From CAZLQG01 sp964561655 (GTDB lineage: Bacteria; Patescibacteriota; Doudnabacteria; UBA920): 23,653 nucleotides of DNA. Shown in pieces: positions 19,010 through 23,653 of the stretch. The notes beneath the pieces were generated by a model. It was not told the DNA's origin. It did no database searches and saw only the letters and a list, made by a program, of their open reading frames with translations. Both the position numbers and the translations under genes were made by a program. Positions within the stretch are counted from its first letter, which is position 1. Each line of letters opens with the position of its first letter. The stretch covers positions 1 through 23,653 of the forward strand of contig CAZLQG010000015.1 of NCBI GenBank assembly GCA_964561655.1, read 5' to 3'.

Positions 19010-19852
19010 TTAAAACGTTCTGTTTTTTCCGACTATCATTCTAAGCCTTTGCGGAATAATTTCCACCAAGGCCGGGGCTTTGGTAATAATTCTGCCCAGC
19101 ATGGTAAGGCTGTAGCCTTGCGGTTGTAGAAATTGTACTTTTTTGCATTTGATTACCGTAGCCTTGGGCACTTTTTCCAACAAGCCTTCGGCAAGGTATT
19201 TTCTGTATCTTAAGATATCTGTTTTAGAGAGTTTTTCTAATATCAGCAAATCCAAAAGGCTGTCAGTAGGATTGGCGATTTTTTCACTCAGGGCAGAGGT
19301 AGAGCGTGTATTTACCACAAGTCCCCCGAGAGCGTTAATGCTGACGTTATAGGAATCATCAATCCTGATAGTTAAAGCTTTTGGTTCGGTCGAAAGCATT
19401 TTCATGCTTGCCCAGAGTCCTGCGCTTTTTAATTTTTGGCTTAAAACCCCGAATTCTAAGTAGCTTATAAAATAATTGCCGGCAATTTTGGCTAAATCGA
19501 TTTTTTCAATTCTTCTGGCCGCGATGGTTTTAGCACCCGTGAACACGTCACGGCTTCCCAAAATTTTGGCCAAGTAAGAATTTTCATCGAAAGGAATAAA
19601 GCCTAAAATAAAGTCCCTGCCTTTTAGCGCGGCCAGCATTTGGTTAAATGTGTCGTCCGAACCGCAGGCGACCAAAGTGCGGATGCCCCTTTGGCTCGCG
19701 GTATCGACAAGGTCGGAAATGGACCGCAAGGGGGTAACGCGCGCAGTTTCCCCGGAAATTTTGAATTCAGCCAAAAGTCCCTGCAACTCTGTTTGCAGTT
19801 TTTCAAACTTGTCTATAGGAAGGCTGTGCTGGTCGAGGATGTAGTAATACAT
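19010..19852 (-). CDS. Diacylglycerol/lipid kinase-like protein
   Basis: 280 residues with the plan of bacterial DagK/YegS lipid kinases: an N-terminal alpha/beta nucleotide-binding part with TLVACGSDDTFNQMLAAL near 59-76 where the family has GGDGTxNE, LGFIPFDENSYLAKILG near 83-99 where it has LGxIPxGTGNDFA, then a C-terminal beta-sandwich (ALTIRIDDSYNVSINALGGLVVN onward). Both glycine-rich nucleotide motifs are altered (GGDGT to CGSDDT; GTGN to DENS), so activity is uncertain. The C-terminus (ALVEIIPQRLRMIVGK) resembles the usual VQVDGE...V.I.P..L.V end without the VDGE. It is the last gene of the DUF4446-bactofilin group. Confidence 0.7.
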   Translation of the reverse strand: MYYYILDQHSLPIDKFEKLQTELQGLLAEFKISGETARVTPLRSISDLVDTASQRGIRTLVACGSDDTFNQMLAALKGRDFILGFIPFDENSYLAKILGSRDVFTGAKTIAARRIEKIDLAKIAGNYFISYLEFGVLSQKLKSAGLWASMKMLSTEPKALTIRIDDSYNVSINALGGLVVNTRSTSALSEKIANPTDSLLDLLILEKLSKTDILRYRKYLAEGLLEKVPKATVIKCKKVQFLQPQGYSLTMLGRIITKAPALVEIIPQRLRMIVGKNRTF

Positions 19853-19892
19853 TAAAAATGTAAAGTGAAAAGTGCAAAATGAAAAATTTAGG

Positions 19893-19939
19893 TTTCGCTT
19901 CGCGAAAGCTATAAAAAATTATAGATATCCCGCAGGGAT
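19893..19939. repeat. Cluster of three short palindromes
   Basis: TTTCGC-TTC-GCGAAA (19893-19907), CTATAA-AAAA-TTATAG (19909-19924) and ATCCC-GCA-GGGAT (19927-19939) lie in tandem in the 125-nt gap between bactofilin and the lipid-kinase-like gene. No T tract suggests termination; it looks like a palindromic repeat element. Confidence 0.55.
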
Positions 19940-19977
19940 TCCATAACTTTTAGTTTTTATTTTTATTTTTTAATTTA

Positions 19978-20409
19978 TTATTCTTCTTCCGGTTCCATTT
20001 CCGGCTTGCCGGATTTTGCACCGGCGGGTTTTTTACCGTTTGAGGATTTGGCGTCAACGGTTGCTCCGTTCATTGCGCATTTGCCGGAAAATTGCGCGCC
20101 GTCTTCCACTCTTAAAATCGCGCAGGCAATATCTCCCATAAGTTTCGCCGTACCCTGGAGAATAAGATGGTTGTTTATCTTTAAATTACCCTGAACTTCC
20201 CCGCCGATTACCGCGTTACCGGCATTAATATCCGCAGCCACCAGCGCGCCCGGTTTTATATAGACGCCTTCGCTGGTTTTAATCTTGCCATGCACCTGGC
20301 CTTCGATTTTAACGTTACCCTCGCTGTTAAGATCGCCTTGGATTTTTACACTCGGACCAACCACGGTTTCCGCCGGACCGTCCATTTTTTCCTCAAAGTT
20401 GTTTGTCAT
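19978..20409 (-). CDS. Bactofilin (polymer-forming cytoskeletal protein)
   Basis: 143 residues. The central part (about 17-110) is the bactofilin beta-helix, built of short hydrophobic repeats such as VKIQGDLNSEGNVKIEGQVHGKI and NAVIGGEVQGNLKINNHLILQGTAKLMGDI. The N-terminal and C-terminal tails are polar; the C-terminus is rich in Lys, Pro and Glu. Bactofilins self-assemble into filaments without nucleotide and often guide cell-wall enzymes or cell shape. AAAGG lies 7 nt before the ATG as a Shine-Dalgarno. It lies 57 nt downstream of the DUF4446 gene on the same strand. Confidence 0.93.
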   Translation of the reverse strand: MTNNFEEKMDGPAETVVGPSVKIQGDLNSEGNVKIEGQVHGKIKTSEGVYIKPGALVAADINAGNAVIGGEVQGNLKINNHLILQGTAKLMGDIACAILRVEDGAQFSGKCAMNGATVDAKSSNGKKPAGAKSGKPEMEPEEE

Positions 20410-20466
20410 AATTTCGCCTTTCTTGTTTTTGCTTGATTAATAGTAATTCAGCTTTTTTTGTATTTT

Positions 20467-20946
20467 TTAGGTTTTGGTTTTTTCCGTCGCCTGCTCTATT
20501 GCCTTTTGTTCTTCTTCAGTGAGTTGCATTTCGCTTTGGCCGGAAGTAATTTTTTTGGTATAGACCCTGTTTTGCTGCCTTCCATGCATACTGGTGATTA
20601 CGACTCCATTGCCGTGAACGTCAAGTAAGGCTATGCAGAAGCTGAAGTTGCCGCCCAAATCTTCAAAAGGATTAAACCTGACTACGCCGATTTTTTGGAT
20701 GGAATAGCCTTGCGCTTCTTTCAGACGGTTCAAAGCCAGGCCTAAAGCGGCCTGTTCGTCGTAAAGATTTTTTAGCTCAGCTTTAAGCCCTTCTATTATA
20801 TGTTCTAAATTCGCGCCTTTTTTTCCAGCAAAAAAGTTTTTGCGTAAGGTATTAAGAGAGCGAATTTGCCACAAGGCTATAACTGCCAAGGCAAGGGCCA
20901 AACCGCCCAAAATGCCCGCAATAGCGGTTAAATTGAAATTATCCAT
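20467..20946 (-). CDS. DUF4446 family membrane-anchored protein
   Basis: 159 residues: one N-terminal transmembrane helix (about 7-27, AIAGILGGLALALAVIALW), a helical or coiled-coil region (30-80), then the DUF4446 core IQKIGVVRFNPFEDLGGNFSFCIALLDVHGNGVVITSMHGRQQNRVYTKKI and an acidic, glutamate-rich tail. The RFNPFxDxGGxxSFxxALLD and SMHGRxxxRxYxKxI elements define the family, which has no known function. It is transcribed from a promoter at 20975-21003. Confidence 0.93.
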   Translation of the reverse strand: MDNFNLTAIAGILGGLALALAVIALWQIRSLNTLRKNFFAGKKGANLEHIIEGLKAELKNLYDEQAALGLALNRLKEAQGYSIQKIGVVRFNPFEDLGGNFSFCIALLDVHGNGVVITSMHGRQQNRVYTKKITSGQSEMQLTEEEQKAIEQATEKTKT

Positions 20947-20974
20947 GTTTTTACTTTGGTTTTTTGGCTAAAGT

Positions 20975-21003
20975 ATTGTAGCACCCTTGAAGACCTCTTT
21001 CAA
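20975..21003 (-). promoter_or_regulatory. Promoter of the DUF4446-bactofilin group
   Basis: Minus strand TTGAAA (20998-21003), 17-bp spacer, TACAAT (20975-20980). It overlaps the divergent promoter at 20987-21015. Confidence 0.65.
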
Positions 21004-21015
21004 ATGTTTTAAAAT
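20987..21015 (+). promoter_or_regulatory. Promoter of the small membrane protein gene
   Basis: TTGAAG (20987-20992), 17-bp spacer, TAAAAT (21010-21015). The predicted start is near 21022, 16 nt before the ATG. It interlocks with the divergent promoter, so only one polymerase could bind at a time. Confidence 0.55.
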
Positions 21016-21037
21016 ATTGATAATTAACTTAGGAATT

Positions 21038-21250
21038 ATGTCTAAAAAGCACAAGAAACATAACGTTTTGACAAACGCTTCTCTCGCTCCCTCAGACGAA
21101 GAAGCCATGGAGTATCGGGTAATTAAGCACGATTTGATTAAAGTGCTGGTTTTGAGCCTGATTTTTTTGGGAGCAATATTAGGACTGTTTTATTATAACC
21201 AGCAAAGCGGAGCGGTTGAGAATTGGTTTTCGCAATTGTTTTATTTCTAA
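21038..21250 (+). CDS. Small single-pass membrane protein
   Basis: 70 residues from the ATG at 21038. An earlier in-frame ATG at 20987 lies inside the promoter and is rejected. The N-terminus is very basic (MSKKHKKHNVLTN), followed by a polar stretch, one transmembrane helix near 38-57 (VLVLSLIFLGAILGLFYY) and a short outside tail (NQQSGAVENWFSQLFYF). AGGA lies 4 nt before the start. I recognise no family. The basic head could contact nucleic acid or phospholipid heads, but nothing shows it. Confidence 0.75.
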   Translation: MSKKHKKHNVLTNASLAPSDEEAMEYRVIKHDLIKVLVLSLIFLGAILGLFYYNQQSGAVENWFSQLFYF

Positions 21251-21271
21251 AAACCCAGGTTTTAATCAACT

Positions 21272-21306
21272 AAACCCGCCCTAATTTAATGTTGGGACGT
21301 TTTTTA
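21272..21306 (+). terminator. Probable terminator, imperfect stem
   Basis: CGCCC and GGGACG separated by about 11 nt pair with a mismatch, followed by TTTTTT. A modest hairpin with a good T run. Confidence 0.5.
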
Positions 21307-21327
21307 TCACATATGATATTTTTTATT

Positions 21328-21356
21328 TTGATTTGTTTTTGATTGAGTGCTATTAT
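21328..21356 (+). promoter_or_regulatory. Promoter of the HTH-murA gene
   Basis: TTGATT (21328-21333), 17-bp spacer, TATTAT (21351-21356). The predicted start is near 21363, inside the palindrome at 21362-21376. Confidence 0.65.
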
Positions 21357-21361
21357 ATAGA

Positions 21362-21376
21362 AGTTATATCATAACT
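21362..21376. promoter_or_regulatory. Palindrome over the murA transcription start (candidate operator)
   Basis: AGTTAT-ATC-ATAACT, perfect 6-bp arms with a 3-nt centre, located at the predicted start of the HTH-murA transcript. The size and position fit an operator for a Cro/CI-type dimer, and the gene itself encodes such a domain. Confidence 0.5.
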
Positions 21377-21387
21377 GATATATTTTA

Positions 21388-22914
21388 ATGGAAAATAAGG
21401 TATTAAAAGAGCAAAAGAAAATAGGCGCGTTTATAACAGAGTTAAGGGATCTAAGGGGGCTTACTCAAAAGGAATTTGCTCGCGAGCTTAAAACCAGCCA
21501 GTCAGCCGTAGCCAGAATGGAGAATGGGCTCCAGAACTTCTCCACGGAGATGCTGGCTAAAATCAGTAAAGTTTTAAACCGCGAGATTATTACCCTGGCA
21601 GATCATAGCGTAAGCTTTAAGATTGAGGGTGGATATAGACTTTCCGGTGAGGTCGCAACTAAATCTTCCAAAAACGCTGTCGTGGCGCTTTTATGCGCAA
21701 GCTTGCTCAATGCAGGTAGAACCAGATTAAAGAACGTACCTAAAATAGAAGAGGTTTTCAGGGTAATTGAAGTGCTTGGCAGTATCGGAGTGTCGGTAAG
21801 GTGGCGGGGCAGCGATGTGGAAATTGTGCCGCCAAAGAAGTTAAGCTTAGAAAAAATCGACAAGGAAGCCGCCGCCAAAACCAGAAGTGTGCTGATGCTT
21901 TTGGGCCCGCTGGTTCATTGCTTAAAAAGTTTTGATTTGCCGCTGGCCGGCGGTTGTAAATTAGGACGGCGCACGGTAAGGCCACATTTGTACGCTTTGG
22001 AAAAGTTGGGAGTGGGCATTAAAACCACGCACGACCATTACAAAGTGAGCGTGGAAAGACTTAAGGCTGCTTCGGAAATTGTGCTGTATGAGACCGGTGA
22101 CACGGTCACGGAAAATGCGATTATGGCCGCCAGTAGAATAAACGGCATTACTACCATCAAACTCGCTTCGGCTAATTATATGGTGCAGGATTTGTGCTAC
22201 TTCTTGCAAAATTTGGGCATCAGGATTGAAGGCATCGGCAGTTCCACTTTGGTTGTGCACGGAAAGCCAAAAATTAAAAAGAATATCAGTTTTGCTTTAA
22301 GCGAAGACCCAATTGAAGCCATGCTGTTTTTGTCATTGGCGGCCACGACCAATTCATCTATCATCATTAGAAGGTGTCCAATTGACTTTTTGCGCTTGGA
22401 ACTCTTAAAACTGGAAAAGATGGGCCTTAAATATAAAATTTTAAAACAGTATGAGAGCCATAACGGTTTTACAAACCTTGTGGACATTAAAACTTTTGAA
22501 AGTTCGCTTGTCGCGCTGGAAGAAAAAATTCATCCGCTTCCCTACCCTGGCCTGAATATAGACAACCTGCCGTTTTTTGTACCCATTGCTACGCAGGCAA
22601 AAGGTACTACGCTGATTCATGATTGGGTTTACGAAAATCGTGCCATATATTATATGGAGCTCAACAAACTTCGCGCCGACATTATTTTGGCAGATCCCCA
22701 TAGAGTCTACATTGAAGGGCCAACAGAGCTTAAGGGGACGGAAGTCATTTGTCCTCCAGCTTTGCGGCCCGCCGCAATTATTCTTATTGCCATGCTGGCG
22801 GCTAAAGGCACGTCAATTTTAAGAAACGTGTATTCCATTAACCGTGGCTACGAAGATTTGGTTAAGCGTCTGCAAAAGTTAGGAGCGAAAATAGAGATTT
22901 TACATGGGTTCTAA
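21388..22914 (+). CDS. murA: XRE-family HTH fused to UDP-GlcNAc 1-carboxyvinyltransferase (MurA-like)
   Basis: 508 residues, against about 420 for plain MurA. Residues 8-70 form a Cro/CI helix-turn-helix (LTQKEFARELKTSQSAVARM is the HTH core). From about 75 the EPSP-synthase-like MurA domain follows: SGEVATKSSKNAVVAL (K95, N96 equivalent to Lys22-Asn23 of E. coli), the catalytic loop GGCKLGRRTVRPHL with Cys190 for Cys115, TRSVLMLLGPLV for the Arg91 region, YPGLNIDNLP for the Asp305 region, and the terminal INRGYEDLVKRLQKLGA. MurA transfers enolpyruvate from PEP to UDP-GlcNAc, the first committed step of peptidoglycan synthesis. Key residues are present, so activity is likely. The HTH suggests that the enzyme senses or controls transcription, perhaps its own. 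A strong terminator follows. Confidence 0.88.
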   Translation: MENKVLKEQKKIGAFITELRDLRGLTQKEFARELKTSQSAVARMENGLQNFSTEMLAKISKVLNREIITLADHSVSFKIEGGYRLSGEVATKSSKNAVVALLCASLLNAGRTRLKNVPKIEEVFRVIEVLGSIGVSVRWRGSDVEIVPPKKLSLEKIDKEAAAKTRSVLMLLGPLVHCLKSFDLPLAGGCKLGRRTVRPHLYALEKLGVGIKTTHDHYKVSVERLKAASEIVLYETGDTVTENAIMAASRINGITTIKLASANYMVQDLCYFLQNLGIRIEGIGSSTLVVHGKPKIKKNISFALSEDPIEAMLFLSLAATTNSSIIIRRCPIDFLRLELLKLEKMGLKYKILKQYESHNGFTNLVDIKTFESSLVALEEKIHPLPYPGLNIDNLPFFVPIATQAKGTTLIHDWVYENRAIYYMELNKLRADIILADPHRVYIEGPTELKGTEVICPPALRPAAIILIAMLAAKGTSILRNVYSINRGYEDLVKRLQKLGAKIEILHGF

Positions 22915-22917
22915 GAT

Positions 22918-22951
22918 AAAAACATCCCAATAGCTATTGGGATGTTTTTTT
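22918..22951 (+). terminator. Terminator after murA
   Basis: AACATCCCAATAG and CTATTGGGATGTT are exact complements with no spacer, followed by TTTTTTT on the plus strand. Confidence 0.9.
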
Positions 22952-22955
22952 GTGC

Positions 22956-22961
22956 TAAAAT
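22956..22961 (+). promoter_or_regulatory. Extended -10 box for the DedA-like gene
   Basis: TAAAAT preceded by TGC (TG-N extended -10), 9 nt before the ATG at 22971, so the message would start within a few bases of the start codon. Confidence 0.45.
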
Positions 22962-22970
22962 ATTGGCAAG

Positions 22971-23558
22971 ATGGACTCTTTTGTTTTTGACTATATAAAT
23001 TCCTGGGGACAGTGGATATACATTGGTATATTTATTGCCATGTTGATAGATGGCAATATTACGCTTTTGTTGGTTGGGTTTTTGAGTACCGCGGGAGTAA
23101 CGAGTCCTTTTTATGGAATTTTGGCCTGTTTTGGCGGTGGTTTATTGGAACAGCTAATCTGGTATTGGATAGGCATAAGAATAAAAAATAGCGGCTCCAA
23201 AGCGACTTCCTGGGTTATTAGAATTACTAACCATTTTGATGAGCATTTCAGGCGCAGGCCTTTGCTTGCTTTGTTTATTTCCAAATTCATTTACGGCCTG
23301 CACAGAGGCTCCCTAGCGCGCGTGGCAGTAATCGGCGTGCCAATAAGGAAATTTTTAAAACAATCAGTGCCTGTTTTAATTGCCTGGGCGCTGATTTTAT
23401 TTATTGTGGGTTTTTCCGTAAGCAAGCCGGTGTTTTATTTATTGGAGGACTATGTTCACTACGTCGGTTATGTGCTTTTGGGCTTGATTGTGGTAATAGT
23501 TTTGCTGGAACGTTTCGTGCTTTCGGGTAAGCTCAAAAAATTCTGGCAGAAGATATAA
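22971..23558 (+). CDS. DedA/VTT-domain membrane protein
   Basis: 195 residues with about five hydrophobic segments. The VTT (SNARE-associated/DedA) core is visible: FLSTAGVTSPFYGILACFGGGLLEQLIWYWIG with its reentrant glycine-rich turn, the helix after RRRPLLALFISKFIYGLHRGSLARVAVIGVPIRKF (family pattern F.sRF.pg.R....laG), then two C-terminal helices. DedA proteins act as lipid (for example undecaprenyl phosphate or phosphatidylethanolamine) flippases and support envelope integrity. The position directly after murA fits an envelope role. The catalytic-looking Arg of the RF.P..R motif appears shifted to GLHRGSLAR. It has a near-leaderless promoter and its own terminator. Confidence 0.82.
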   Translation: MDSFVFDYINSWGQWIYIGIFIAMLIDGNITLLLVGFLSTAGVTSPFYGILACFGGGLLEQLIWYWIGIRIKNSGSKATSWVIRITNHFDEHFRRRPLLALFISKFIYGLHRGSLARVAVIGVPIRKFLKQSVPVLIAWALILFIVGFSVSKPVFYLLEDYVHYVGYVLLGLIVVIVLLERFVLSGKLKKFWQKI

Positions 23559-23566
23559 AAGGTATT

Positions 23567-23600
23567 AAAAAGATCCCGATGGCCATTGGGATCTTTTTTG
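23567..23600 (+). terminator. Terminator after the DedA-like gene
   Basis: AAAGATCCCGATGG and CCATTGGGATCTTT, a 14-bp stem with one G-T pair, followed by TTTT. The remaining 53 nt to the window end hold no recognisable gene; a TAAAAT at about 23614 could be a -10 box for a gene beyond the edge. Confidence 0.88.
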
Positions 23601-23653
23601 GTGGTGTTTATTTGATAAAATCCGAACCCATTTTGAGCAAAATCCTGATTGAT

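Noticed and set aside
1..23653. CRISPR array, integrase, transposase or prophage genes
   Set aside because: No regularly spaced direct repeats and no recombinase, Cas or phage structural protein was seen in the translated frames.
1..23653. Reassigned UGA codon, as in Gracilibacteria or Absconditabacteria
   Set aside because: Several genes end at TGA at the expected family length (for example the gene before gyrA and the RNHCP gene), with no in-frame TGA inside conserved domains.

Overview
The window looks like part of a chromosome from a Candidate Phyla Radiation (Patescibacteria, probably parcubacterial) bacterium. Supporting signs are the compact gene order, many small single-helix proteins, a short four-domain S1 protein, a short arginine-decarboxylase-like enzyme, a degenerate metallo-beta-lactamase-fold protein next to gyrA, DUF4446 and bactofilin genes, weak or absent Shine-Dalgarno sites beside occasional good ones, and several genes whose -10 box lies about 6-9 nt from the start codon (leaderless or nearly so). 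TGA is used as a stop, so the standard bacterial code applies. The lineage is inferred from gene content, not from a marker phylogeny.

Layout. 1-1208: the start of a CofE-like ligase gene, a polytopic membrane protein and tRNA-Ile(UAU), all on the minus strand. 1275-5063: a minus-strand operon with an MBL-fold protein, a one-helix protein, an unknown protein and gyrA. 5064-6734: divergent promoters, then a 238-nt structured leader and rpsA. 6806-8688: DUF378 and a SpeA-like decarboxylase. 8689-9424: tRNA-Cys and tRNA-Leu(UAA), each inside its own long inverted repeat and flanked by broken tRNA pieces. 9425-10105: a secreted lysozyme-fold protein. 10106-11009: terminators, palindromes, tRNA-Gly and tRNA-Phe, and a tRNA gene interrupted in its anticodon loop by a complete tRNA-Val gene. 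11010-11327: an RNHCP protein. 11390-14772: prs-pyrD-pyrE-pyrF, making PRPP and converting dihydroorotate to UMP. 14817-15168: tRNA-Leu(GAG) and an FMN-reductase pseudogene. 15261-18889: infB-rbfA-nrnA-like, a translation and RNA-turnover operon. 19010-20946: DUF4446, bactofilin and a lipid-kinase-like protein. 21038-23558: a small membrane protein, an HTH-MurA fusion and a DedA-like protein.

The strongest unusual signal is the tRNA architecture. Three tRNA genes (Cys, Leu-UAA, Val) sit inside gene-specific inverted repeats that extend the acceptor stem. The Val gene lies inside the anticodon loop of another well-formed tRNA, and the Cys and Leu genes lie between degenerate halves that resemble tRNAs of the same identity. 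Next in interest are the rpsA leader (interleaved inverted repeats beginning at the predicted transcript start, followed by a terminator with a competing hairpin), a palindromic element inserted in frame in the IF-2 GTPase domain, and the HTH-MurA fusion with a palindrome over its own predicted transcription start.
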